Shown in pieces: positions 49,064 to 64,000 of a DNA stretch of 64,000 nucleotides. Under the pieces are notes generated by a model, which searched no databases, had not been told where the DNA came from, and saw nothing but the letters and a program-made list of their open reading frames with translations. This DNA is from Cinclus cinclus. Taxonomy: Eukaryota; Chordata; Aves; Passeriformes; Cinclidae. Positions within the stretch are counted from its first letter, which is position 1. Each line of letters opens with the position of its first letter. The translations under genes were made by a program, and so were the position numbers. The stretch is from the NCBI RefSeq assembly GCF_963662255.1, contig NC_085047.1, positions 48,763,006 to 48,827,005 of the forward strand. Reading direction: 5' to 3'.

Positions 49064-52000
49064 TGCCCACAAGGCAGGACATCACCTCATGTCCCAGGCA
49101 GCTGGCATTTTACCTATCAATTTGCAAGTAACACTGGAGACATGTGGCCTTGTCCAGACATCTTCTGGGCAGCATCATCATCTGGAGACTGTCCTTGAGG
49201 CAGACTGTGAATGAAGATGATAATTTCAAGGAAATCAAAAGAAACTGGTGTCCCTGGGGAACAGGTTAAGAAAGAAATTTGCATAACTCATATGGTTTAT
49301 CTGTCTTTTTCAATATGAAGGGATTTTTTTTTAAAAAAAATTATGTCTGCTGATATTTCTTCCTTATTAAAAATGTTACTTAACTCAGATTTCAAGTTAT
49401 TATTAGCAATTTTATGTTCTGCAGTAAGTAGCTTTCTTCACTGTTATTATTAGCATTTTAATTTCAAAATCCTTTGAGACAGTCTGAGATGCAGGGAAAG
49501 GCATCTGGAATTTCCTTATGTCCCTTGAGGCAGGTTCTGGATTGCTCATTTATGTTTTAATTGCTATTTTAGATCCGTATATTTTTAGATGTCTTCTTAC
49601 AGACCTATTCCCATATCATGAAGTCATTCTTATAGACAATACAGACACAGTGCATGCAGCACAAACCAGATCTGCTCAAGTGCTTAGTACTGTGATTAAG
49701 AGATGGAGAAATAGCACAGGCATTTATATATATGCAAAGCCTTAATATCTAAACAGGCTTTTCTAGGAGCAGTGGCACTAAGAAGGGCTGGTTTCCCTGG
49801 AGGAAATTCCTTCACAGTCAATTCAGTGGAGTGACTCCTAGAGGAATGACATGAATTTCCGCCAAGCTCTTCCTACATGTACCTGATTGCATGTCTGGGA
49901 ACACAAGGAATTTGTATGAAGAAATGTCTTATGGAGTTAGTGCTTGGATCATAAAACAGGCCAGCTGATGGAATAAAGATCTGACATACCAGTTTGTTAC
50001 TAATTATTTCTCAAGGTATCATTTTGAATCACCATCAGCTTTTCAGATGGCATTTCATGTATTTCATACGTCTATTCCCAGTGCTCCAGGAATTGTTTCT
50101 GTGGATTGAGCCTCCATTTTTTTCATACAACGACAGCATTTCTTTTACCTCTGAGGTAGAGCCTCTCCCTTCCCAGCTGTCTTTCTGACAGTGAAGCAAA
50201 TATCAGAAGAAACCCTGATGTTTATTCCTCAAGGTCCAGACCATTGAAAACAGGTCAAACACCCTCTACTCACTTAATTTATTTTCTCAATTTCATTAAT
50301 TTTCACCCCTACTCCTTAAATGATCTGTATTGGTTCTGCTAGCTCCAAAGAGTCAGTAAGAAATGAAGCCATGTGGCAGCCCCAGTGCACTTCAGTTAAA
50401 CTGTGAAATGGCTTTAGGGCTGAAATAGCAGCAGCTGTTTTAGATCAGGAGCTTTATTAGCTGAGGAAGTTGAGGGATTTATTTTGTGCCTTCACAGCAG
50501 CTCCAACAAGTTTGGTTTTCCAGTCTAAGACTTTTCAGAGCTGATGGAACAACTAAACCCCAGCCCCGCAGCACCTTCATCAGCAAAAATGTCCAGACTG
50601 TGATCGCATAGAAACACTTAGCCCATTAGAAATGCTGTCAGGAGAAATATATGTCTGAGAGATGTGTTTGGCATCAATGAACTGAGCTTGATTGTGTTGA
50701 TATACAGGAATGAAACATTTGTCCACAAAGGTGATAGTACCTTCACTTGTCAGCTAGATATAAAAGCCTAAAGACATTTTGACATTTTGTATGTATGGAT
50801 GATTATGAATGGTGGGGATGCTGAACAGAATTGACATTTTGACATTGAAAATGACATTTTGAATGACCAAGTGGAAGATTAAATTATTGGAGTTTTTAAA
50901 TAAGGAGGCAAAAAGATTTATGATACAATGCATCTTTTGTAAAATAATAGCAAATACTAGGAAAAAATTAAAATTTAGTAGTTTGGAATATAGTTTGGAA
51001 TGCTTGGAAACGAGTATACAATGGGCAGGGAACAGGATCTAAAAGATATGATGGGGTCTGAGAGCAATTCGTTGAACCTCTCCCCTAGGTGATATTTGTG
51101 GATGCTCTGCCAGCTGCCTCCTGTCAGGCACCTTCAAGATGACAGAACCACCCTAGATTAAGTACCCAGAAGGATCCATCCTTTGGTCCTTGTGTAGCTG
51201 CCCCTGCAGGGGAATCAACATGAGAGGAGATGCAGATGTCTGCAGGTGTGTGGAGGCACTATCCTTTTGCTTCCAGAGGCTTCCAAGGCACTGTTTTGGG
51301 ACTGGCAGACACAGGACAGGACTTAGACAGACCTCTATTCTTGGGGAATGGTGGCTGCAGGGCTGCTGGGCCTCTACATGCCAGCTGAGCCCCTGGAGAC
51401 ACCCCAAACTCTCATGGGAGCTCAGAGAACAGGTCAGCTGGAGAGGCTTGCCTACATGTTGAACCACCTGGCTGACTCCCTGTGCTGGGCTTGGCTGGGA
51501 AACAGGTCATTTCCACCACAGCAGCCCAGACAGTGCTGAGCTTTTGATTTGTGACCAGTGTTTTGGCTGCTGCTGAGCAGCACTTGTGCAACATTGCATT
51601 TTTATTTTTCCCACTCTGCCCCACTAGCGAGTAGGCTGGAGGTTGGCAAGAAGCTGGGAGAGAGCAGAACCAGGACAACTGAGCCAGGCTGGCCAAAGGG
51701 TTATTTCCTGCCTTACAGCAACACATGCTGCAATAGCAGCTCAAAGGAAGGAGGAGAAAGGGGTGACATTCATGGCTGTGACATGTGTCTCCTCATCTAA
51801 CCTTTGCATCTGCTGAAGCCCTGGTTTCTAGGAGGTAGAAAAACATCTGAAGTTGCTGAAGGGATAAAGTGAACAAATTCCTCTTTTTGCTTTACTTAGA
51901 GTGTGAAGTTTTTGCTTAACCTACCAAATCACCTTTATCTGGCTGCCTTCCTCCCGTCTTCTTGCCATCATGCAGCAGAAGGGAGACCCAGCACAAGAGT

Positions 52001-53740
52001 GGGTGTTTGGCTGCTTGTAAAGGTCAACTCACCACAGCCCAACTCCTTAGCCTGGGGGACAATTTCAGTGAGAATGTTAGGGAACTGAGTCTCTTAAAAG
52101 CAAAATTTGGGCAATAGGTAATTGCTGTTTATTTCACCAGAGCTAGCAAGCTTTCCTTGGAAGTTCTCCTCAAGGGGAACACAGATGACACTGAAGTTGA
52201 ACTGCTACACAATTCTGTTGTTCTAATTTCTTCTTTTCTTTATAGTTACATTATCAGAATAAAAGATAATTGACGAGAACCCTTCTTGCCCTCTAAGATG
52301 GTCATTCCCAGTTGCTGCTGTGCTGTAGGACACAGGGCACTGTTGAAGGCACCTGAGGTCCACACGCTGCGGCATGGTCCTGTGACAAGATTTGCACACA
52401 CCACACCATAATACACCATTTCCCAGTCATCATACCAGCAATGTGTGAACCTGTTTGGTGCAAGAACTATCTGGGTACTGTGTTCAAGCCTAATGTCCAG
52501 CTCAAGAAAGGTACTGAATAATCTCTGTATTCAAAGAAAATGCCACGAAAAGTAAGTGATCACATCAAGAAAACCCAAACAGTTACTGCTTAAGGCTCTG
52601 TGGAACAGGTCAGATAGAAAACAAAAGAAGGTGGTCTGATATCCAAAGAGGTATTTAAATTATGTCCAGTGAATTATACCCCAGAGTGCCTGTCTCTTGC
52701 CTTTAGTTATAAAGGCGTCTGGCAAGTCCCTCAGAAAATGATGCCATATTGCAATCCCCTAAATTCAGATGAGATGTATGACCACTGATATGAAGACTGT
52801 CACTCAAGGGGGTCCAGGGGGGTTATCAGCATCTGGAAGACTTTCTTCTTAACCTTTGTTGACCCTATGTTTCGTCACATTTTCTGAGCAGCTGGGTGTT
52901 CTCCTGAGCTCAGTGGTATGGAGGAGGATGGGTTGTTACAGTCATTTAAACATGTTCAGTTACTGACAAACTTTGTTGTCAGAGGGAAGGTGGAAACCTA
53001 GAAGGATACAGAAGAAAAAGAGCTCACCTAAAGTTACAGAAAAGAGGCAATTTGAGGTGGAGGCCAAAGGGGAAAAAAGGTGGAAAATAAACCTCCAAAA
53101 ACCTAAAATGAAATGGGGGAGCAAAAAAGATAGAAAGTTTAATTAATTCTGGTTCAAAAGTGAAGAAGAAATGAAAACTGAAACAAAGAGCAGAACTGGC
53201 ACTTGAGAGAGAGAGAGAGAAAGAGAGAGAAGAAATATGCTGCAGAGAAATCCTTTCAGCAGGTTCAGAGAATCTGTCTCCATTAAAGTTTCACAGTGAA
53301 GGCTCAGAGAAATTTTCAATATTTAAAAAGTGTTTTTGAAGGTAGCCAAGGGGAGATACACCAGTAACTCTTGAAAGGCTAAGCATTAAATTTTATTATG
53401 TCTTCAAATAGCATGGGACATTGTCTAACCCTTGGTTACTTTAAAAGAGCTCTCATGTCTCGCGGTGCTCCCACCACTCATTTAAAATATCTCTGTTCGG
53501 GGTGTTTTGCATTCTCCGCTTTTCTCTCTGGTGATCACAGCTTAAGATGACACCGGTGCCAGGAGGGTTGAAGGCAGAATCTGGGAATTATGGGGCTGCA
53601 AAGAGGCAGAAGTGGAAGGACAAGGTCAAGACAGAGGGTTTCACCATGAGGCCCCTGACACAAAGAAGGAACACGGTTTCATTTGGGCAGGTAGGAATCA
53701 TAGATGCCATCCTGGAGACTGGGAGGTGGCAGCTTCCACT
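49064..53740. other. Unique non-coding stretch, no gene recognised
   Basis: No gene can be supported; frames are at most about 110 codons and unrecognised. GACATTTT words cluster at 50773-50860 (see findings). An alternating T-run and A-run near 49322-49339 is low complexity. The 51.15-51.75 kb part is more GC-rich, with overlapping open frames on both strands, the usual effect of fewer stop codons in GC-rich DNA. Confidence 0.57.
53205..53231. repeat. Short (GA)n microsatellite
   Basis: About thirteen GA units with a single interruption (AAAG) near 53220. It lies in a purine-rich neighbourhood (about 52985-53235) that has no gene. Confidence 0.9.
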
Positions 53741-53744
53741 GCCC

Positions 53745-54000
53745 AGGCAAGGGACACGATGTCCGCAGGCAGGGACGCTTTGTCGTCCCTTGAACTCCCG
53801 TCTAGTGAAGGGGGAGTGAGAGCCCAGAGGGAAAATAATTCTCAATGCAGAAGCCCGGCGGGTGGCAGCACCGAACCGCGTCCAGGCGCTGCTCCCGGCA
53901 GGGCTGGATGCTGCCGGAGGGCATCCCTTCCTTCCCTGCCCTGGCTTTCCTTTGGGAACGCTCGCACTCCCTTTGTGCCAGCCTGAACAGCAGTGGCTAA
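53745..54000. promoter_or_regulatory. CpG-dense patch, possible small CpG island
   Basis: About fifteen CpG dinucleotides fall within roughly 210 bases (53750-53960), including CACCGAACCGCGTCCAGGCG and GAACGCTCGCAC. Elsewhere in the window CpG is sparse, as is normal for methylated vertebrate DNA. Such density can mark an unmethylated promoter or enhancer. No TATA box, initiator or recognised first exon accompanies it. A plus-strand frame (53612-53986, 124 codons) crosses it but looks like nothing known. It may instead be a recently inserted or unusual GC-rich sequence. Confidence 0.4.
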
Positions 54001-54012
54001 ACAGCCTTCTAG

Positions 54013-54052
54013 AAATAACACTGTATGTGTTATAACACTGTATGTGTTATTT
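54013..54052. repeat. 17-bp tandem duplication of a hairpin unit
   Basis: AACACTGTATGTGTTAT occurs exactly twice in a row (54017-54033 and 54034-54050). Each unit forms a hairpin with stem ATAACAC/GTGTTAT and loop TGTAT. The outer arms AAATAACAC (54013-54021) and GTGTTATTT (54044-54052) also pair, so two alternative folds exist. It lies just after the CpG-dense patch. No terminator or RNA gene context is seen. Confidence 0.88.
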
Positions 54053-54174
54053 CTTGTCTGAACAGCGCATTTCTGTCCTGCTGCCTCACCTCAGGCACTG
54101 CCGCTTTGCAAAGCATTAGGTACAAGTACCAGGCTCCAAAAGTTTTCATGTTGATTATCACTTGCATGAATTAC

Positions 54175-54192
54175 ATATATATATATATATAT
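54175..54192. repeat. (AT)9 microsatellite
   Basis: Nine uninterrupted AT units; no associated feature. Confidence 0.9.
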
Positions 54193-55624
54193 TGTTTTGT
54201 ATAAAAGAATTCTGTCCAAGGTGCAGACAGCTATGTTCAGGCACCCATTTGCACACTGAGCATGTAGCATGTGAGAGAGCCCCAGAGATCATGTCAGTGC
54301 AGCCCACTGTCCTCAGGCAGAGATTCCCAGGACTAGCCAGGTAGCCTTGGGGTTGGCATCACTGCTTCCCTGGGCACTGTTTCTAAGGGGAGCCTAGAGG
54401 CTGGGCTTACAACAGAGAGGCAGGCTGCTAAATTTAGGGATTTTCATTGAAAATTGAACTACTCCTCCCATGCAGCTACTTCGGGACAAGGTTATCTCAT
54501 CTTCTTACATCCAGACAGGGCAGGGATGTAACGCAGGGCCTTCCCACCAAGCTGGCATCAAACCAAAGGTGGGAACTACTCTGCCACTTTCTCAATAAAT
54601 TTAGAAAATAAATGGTTATTTGGATTCAGCCCCAAACTCCACCTGCCTCCTGCTCTAGCAGTTATTTTTAGTGGTGGATGAAGGGGTAAGAATAAGGACA
54701 GACAAGTGTCTGCAGTAGCTTATCAGAAAATATGGTTCCAGTCTTTGCCCAAAAAAAATCTGAAATTAAAAAAAAAATCTGACAAAACTTGAACTGAGAC
54801 AACAAAGTACATTGAATGTGTTTCAAAACTTTTTACATCATAAGCCTTCTGCTGAGTCACAGTGGTCAAACCTGAAACCTGTTCTCCTCTGCACAACTTT
54901 TTTGATGTGCAATTCTTTCCTTTTGATACATGTGAAAGCAGTTTTGGGGTATTTTAGATGCCTTCCCCTATTAAAGAAACAAGCAGTGGCAGGCATCCTT
55001 CCAAAACAAGCAACACATAGCAAGGTTCTGCTGAGAAAAGACTGTCTTCCTCTGTGTTTCCTAATCCATGTGTGGATAGCAGGGATGCAGAGACAGAATG
55101 AAATGACCCAAGAAACTGGTCATTATGAGGGAAGGACAGACTGCAATGCTCTCTTCCAGCTCCTCTTCTTATCCATGGCTCAGTCCAACCTGTGCTGTCC
55201 CCATGGGGCTGCGACACGTTTAGCTCATGGATGACAAAAGCAATGGGGCATCTGGGCTCTCTCCTGCTGCAAAGCTCAGTGGAGACAGAACAAAACATCA
55301 GCCACAGTCTGAGAGCTTCAGTTCCCAAATGTCTAATGCCAAAGTAGAAGCCAAGAAAGGACAACACAAAATTATTTGTTGCCTGCCCCAACAGCAGGGC
55401 AGGGCTTCTTTTCTCTCTGGTAATCTGAATTATTTTGACCCACATTGTAACCTCTGGTTTGAATTAAGAGATAAGTATAGTCATAACAGCCTTGTGCCAA
55501 GGCTCAGAAGCACCTTGTGGCAGCAATGAAGCAATGTTTCACAGGACTGAATGGGCCAGAGGAGGCTGCAGCATTTGGGCAGTGGGGTCAGACAGATCAG
55601 GGTCAGACCCTTCCATGTTTGGAG

Positions 55625-56010
55625 GGTCCCTGCAGCAGGGGACAGTATAAATTCTAATGAAGCTGCATTGCCAGTGGCAGGAATAGAGCTATTTCCAGCT
55701 ACTCTGGAGTTTACAGCTCAAGAGTGGATTTAATTATCACTTTACTGGCTTTAAGTGAGCTCTAAGACTAATCTAAATTTAACAGGGTCTGCAGTTGCTT
55801 TACAAGCTTCCTCAACAGGCAAGTGTCAAATTAGGGCTATACCAACAGATAAAGGGAGAAAACTAAAGCCATTGATGGCCACAGATTTCCCTGATATCTT
55901 TATACTCTGCTATAAAAGCCTATCACCCTATTTAATTTAAAGAAAGTGAAAATCGTTGGCATCTCTTTCAAATGCTAATTGTTAGGAATCAACTTGAACT
56001 AAGTATAATT
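55625..56010 (+). repeat. Duplicated element, copy A (unidentified)
   Basis: This stretch aligns collinearly and in the same orientation with 59112-59490. Shared words, in order: TTTACAGCT, TTTAATTATC, TAAGACTAATCT, ATTTAACA, GGGTCTGCAG, GCTTTACAA, AGTGTCAAATTA, ATATCTTT, then TAAAAGCC and GTGAAA. The best part (55755-55840) agrees at roughly four in five positions by eye; the flanks are weaker. Copy A lacks about ten bases (TGTTTTACAG) that copy B has before GGGTCTGCAG. I do not recognise the sequence as CR1 or any named repeat. It could be an old dispersed repeat, a local duplication, or paired conserved regulatory elements. Strand is arbitrary. Confidence 0.78.
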
Positions 56011-56724
56011 AGAATCAAATCATGTGCACCTTTTATTGAGGAGTAACAACACTCAGTATCTTCTGCTATTTGTATTTCCAGGTAATCTGTGCTATTAGTT
56101 TGGGATCAAATATTGGAGCCCCTCCAGCTGCGACTCTGAGCATGGACAGTGCCATTTGACAGACCCAGAGATGCATCTGGGAGTTTGTTTTATAGATGTT
56201 TTGAAAAATACAATGCTTTGCTTGGGCACAAATGCTCCACCTGGAGCTAGGACAGCCCAGCCCTTGCACTTGGGTGCAGCGAAGCCACCCGGATGTGGTG
56301 GCAGAACTTGGTGTGCCATAAAGGAGTGAACTTTGGCCCCTGGGCTGCCCTTGGACTTTCAAGCACCTGCACCTGCTGACCTGCCTGAGAGAATTTTTTA
56401 GGTCATGGTGCCCTGGAACAAGCCAGGCATGGTGCTCTGCTAGAGGGTTTCTCCAGGCTTTGGGGGCCGCTCTGAACAGCGAGAGGCCATCCATAACTTG
56501 GAAAAGCCCTTCTCCTGCTCTGCTGACCTGCCCCACATGATGTCCCTTCCCTTCCTGCCCAAGGGAACAGGTATCAGGGCTTCTCTGTGTGACCGAAATC
56601 CCTGGCAGGCAGCAGGAACTAGTGAGCTTCCCACACCAAATGCGAGAGTCCTACACAGTCATCCTTGTGTTTTGTTCACACAGGTTTCTCTTTTCTGATA
56701 ATTTCTTTTGCTGGACAGGACTCA
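56011..56724. other. Unique non-coding stretch, no gene recognised
   Basis: A minus-strand frame of 156 codons (56066-56536) begins at GTG, not ATG, and resembles no known protein. No repeat, RNA gene or regulatory feature was seen. Confidence 0.55.
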
Positions 56725-57215
56725 CTATATGTTACTCATTGGACCAATCAGAATCATTGAGTCCAATTCCTGGCTATACACAGGACACCCCAAGAGTCAC
56801 ACCATGTGCCTGAGAGCATTGTTTAAACTTCTTGAACTTTGTCAGCTGGTGTTGGGACCACTTCCCTGGAGAGCCTGTTCTAGTGCCACCCTCTGGATGA
56901 AGAATCTTTTTCTAATATCCAGCCTAAACCTCCCCTGACACAGCTTCAGGCAGTTTTCTCAAGTCCTGTCAGTGCTCAAGAGAGTGAAGAAATTGGTGCC
57001 TGCCCCTTCTCTTCCCCTCCCGAGGAAGCTGTAGCTGCAGTGAGCTCTCCCCAGAGTCTCCTCTTTTCCAGGCTGAACAGACCAAGTGACCTCAGCAGCT
57101 CCTCATGCAGTTTCCCCTCCAGACCCTCCACCATCCTCACTGCCCTCCTTTGGACACCTTCTTTTTATATTGTGGTGTCCAGAACTGCACACAGGACTCA
57201 AGGTCATGCTGCACC
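56725..57215 (-). mobile_element. CR1: CR1 retrotransposon 3' region, 5'-truncated (about 490 bp)
   Basis: Read on the plus strand, the reverse-complement CR1 tail is followed through ATCATTGAGTCCAATTCCTG, CACCATGTGCCTGAGAGCAT, GGGACCACTTCCCTGGAGAG, CTAATATCCAGCCTAAACCT, CCCCTGACACAGCTTCAGGC, CTCCTCTTTTCCAGGCTGAA, CCCTCCTTTGGACACCTTCT and CTGCACACAGGACTCAAGGT. The 3' end (left) has lost clean octamer repeats, and the right edge decays near 57215. This is the longest well-preserved mobile element in the window. It is only the 3' untranslated region; the open frames crossing it (56708-56938, 57040-57231) have no coding meaning. It lies between copies A and B of the duplicated element. Confidence 0.95.
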
Positions 57216-59111
57216 AGTTCTTTATATATAGTCTTTTATAAGAATAGCTCGGCCTAACACATATCTTACCCAAACTAACCTATGCTTTTATTCCCACCAC
57301 TCCTTTATACCACAGCATTGCTACCCATTGTACCCTCCTCATCACTTCCTCCCCTTTGCAGAACTTAGGGATCACCCCTGAACCACCATGGCTGTTTATC
57401 TATGGGGCCAACACAGAAAAGAGATGCTGGTGTTGCCCTAGATCTTTGCAGAGGTGGAAGCCTCGAGGATTTGAAAGAGTTGAGATGGATTTTTTTCCTC
57501 CCAGTTATCTGAGAGCTGAAAAGGTAAGCACAGCCCAGGCTGGAGAAACAGTCTCTGGGTGAACTCCATGCTCTCTGACTATCTGCATTACTGAGAAGTA
57601 CTTCTTATCTTTTGGACTTTCAAACCAAAGAGTTTAAAGAAATATTGGAGTGAAATTATAGCTGCTGATGATTAAAGCACTATATTTAGGCTTAACTGTA
57701 ACTTAAATGTCAGATTATGAACTCTGAAATATTTTTTTACATAAACTCTCTCCCCATAAACAGTGAGCTGAAGTAGTAAATTTGTTCCATTTACTTCAGC
57801 CAAGTGCAGCACAATTCTGGTTTTAGTCCTAAGGAGCAACCTCAAACCTTGAATTAACCAGGAAAACACAGAGAGTCAGAGAAAGCAGCCTGCTGAGACC
57901 CTTGTTAGGAGAAGCCTAACAGCATTCAGATGGTTAGGGAGTTGCTGTTTGTTTCTTTTCCAGGAGGATGCCACAAAATTTCAGTCATGTGGGATCCACC
58001 ACCTAAAGCGAAATGCCCAAGTAGAAATCTGGCTTTGAAGGGATTTAATCCTGGGCTGCAGGTAAATATCCTGGGGAAAACAATATGAATAAAGCCCTGC
58101 TGAGCCAGCTGACCTTGGGGAAGACAGACAGTGTGGTTATCTGAACTTCACTTATCTAAAGTCTCCTCCTGTTTGGGGTGGGATTATTTTGTCTACCTCA
58201 TACCAAGAGAGGGGATTCTGTGTGCCCTGATCAACTCAAGGTGCATGACCCAGCATCCATAGTTACATCTTGGGAAGGCAAAGTGTCCTTCCCCTGGAAA
58301 GAAAAATAGTTTGGAAATTAAAAGGACATATGATTCAGGCTGTACAGCTCATATGCAGTCATAGAGAGGAGATGCACACAGAGAAAAGAAAGATGGAATA
58401 ATTTTGTGGAGATGCTGAGGTACAGCAGTGGGCAGAACAGACGCTGTGAGAAGCAGAGGTGTCTTATAGTTCAGGCAGAGCAAAAAGAGAGTGAGAGATG
58501 TCCCCCAGCAGCCACTGCACCAGGGAGAGATGTGCAAAGCCTACTGCAGGCTCAACAGCTCCAGTTACTACATTGGAATGGCTTACACCATCTTATTATG
58601 TTATGGGTTCCCAATACAGGCTGTTCACCTCCTCCCTGTGCCCAGTTCAGTCACAGTCCTCACTAGGAAACCAGAAATGGAAAAAAGTCAATCTTCCCTG
58701 TCTAATAAATTGAGGAAAAATTAAAACTGATGACTTAAGGTAGAACTCCCAGGATTTCCAAAACAGCAGTGTACCTTCACTTGTAGGCCTGATGATCTTT
58801 TGTGTTGTTACGAAGAGTTGTATAAAAAGAAGGTCAAAACAAAACTCTGAAGAGCACTGAGGAATTATTTCTAATCCCTTTTGTTTGAGCAAAAAAATCC
58901 TCTAAAACTCCAAAACTAATAAAACCATTTTACACAAACCACAGTGAAAGAGACTACATGGTGTATTTGCAATTAATATTCAGCTTATGAAATCACATCA
59001 TGAATGAATGTGTGTCTAAGTTGTGTGAGAGCCAAGAAGGGAGAAAAGATAACACAAGTGAGGAGAGAACAGATTTTTATAGTGTTTGCTGGTTGCCTTT
59101 CATTCTCCGAA
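57216..59111. other. Unique non-coding stretch, no gene recognised
   Basis: Frames are under 90 codons and unrecognised. No repeats beyond short A-runs. It separates the CR1 tail from copy B of the duplicated element. Confidence 0.57.
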
Positions 59112-59490
59112 CAGCAGGAGGAGATTAATGATATTGTCACAACAACATTAATGATGCTGTAAAATCATAAGGACAGAGAGAGCCAGGATTTGATAAAAGT
59201 GAGATTTACAGCTGCATCAGTCAATTTAATTATCTTTCACTAGGCTTAAACTAAGCAGTAAGACTAATCTCCATTTAACATGTTTTACAGGGTCTGCAGG
59301 CGCTTTACAATCCTTCTCCATTCAGAAGTGTCAAATTATGGCAATATTGATAAAAGAGTGATGTAAATGGTTGTCTAGTCAATCCCCAAACCAGTTAATA
59401 TCTTTCTTTACTACATTGTAAAAGCCGATTACTCTGAAGTTTTGGAGTGAAATTTGTGAAGGGCAATCTGAGTTGATAATGTTTAGAAAA
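59112..59490 (+). repeat. Duplicated element, copy B (unidentified)
   Basis: Collinear with copy A at 55625-56010, about 3.5 kb away, in the same orientation. The clearest match is 59249-59346 (TAAGACTAATCT, ATTTAACA, GGGTCTGCAG, GCTTTACAA, AGTGTCAAATTA). It continues through ATATCTTT (59399-59406), GTAAAAGCC (59418-59426) and GTGAAA (59447-59452). Copy B carries an extra TGTTTTACAG at 59281-59290. The AT-rich core contains TAATTA-like words. No open frame is shared by the two copies, so it is probably non-coding. Confidence 0.78.

Positions 59491-64000
<4,510 letters not shown>

Larger units (their letters stand above)
53960..55624. other. Unique non-coding stretch, no gene recognised
   Basis: Besides the hairpin tandem and the (AT)9 run, this is unique sequence. 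Two overlapping frames of 140 codons (plus, 54812-55234) and 163 codons (minus, 54954-55445) occupy the same DNA in opposite directions. Neither shows a recognisable domain, and at most one could be real. I regard both as chance frames. Confidence 0.55.

Noticed and set aside
54812..55445. Overlapping opposite-strand frames of 140 and 163 codons
   Set aside because: Both lie in the same DNA in opposite directions, have no recognisable domain, and frames of this size are expected by chance in 64 kb.
56066..56536. Minus-strand frame of 156 codons
   Set aside because: It starts at GTG, has no family resemblance, and has no supporting splice or promoter context.

Overview
The window reads as AT-rich, low-repeat genomic DNA of a bird, and no protein-coding gene can be supported in it. 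The organism call rests on the transposable elements. Every recognisable element is a 5'-truncated CR1 retrotransposon tail. Several have the 3' ends typical of birds: direct copies of an ATTCTRTG-type octamer, and the 'ACCTTAAGCTCATCTAG' / 'GATCATCGAGTCCA' tail blocks. No mammalian L1, Alu or B elements were seen. One much older CR1 tail (about 27.45-28.09 kb) matches the type still common in turtles and crocodilians. This places the sequence in the reptile/bird clade and fits an old, slowly evolving avian intergenic or intronic region.

Layout: 0.15-0.48 kb is a very long CTTT/CCTT polypyrimidine microsatellite. 0.5-27.4 kb is unique DNA with one ancient CR1 3' end (9.45 kb), a small GC-rich hairpin block (10.1 kb) and a G-quadruplex motif (22.3 kb). 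27.45-28.09 kb is the ancient CR1. 28.1-43.8 kb is unique DNA with an A/C-rich tract, a (CTG)8 run and a short CR1 fragment (37.5 kb). 43.8-49.1 kb holds an almost pure A/T block and three CR1 tails. 49.1-56 kb holds short repeats and one CpG-dense patch (53.75-54.0 kb). 55.6-59.5 kb holds two diverged, same-orientation copies of an unidentified element of about 380 bp, on either side of a CR1 tail of about 490 bp. The rest, to 64 kb, is unique DNA.

The open reading frames are short (longest 209 codons, and that one has no ATG at its start). They occur on both strands at the density expected by chance and match no protein family I know. Some are made of microsatellite or CR1 sequence. If the window lies inside a gene, it is intron; I cannot name the gene. 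The observation most worth following is the duplicated element at 55.6 and 59.1 kb. No novel multi-gene system is visible.
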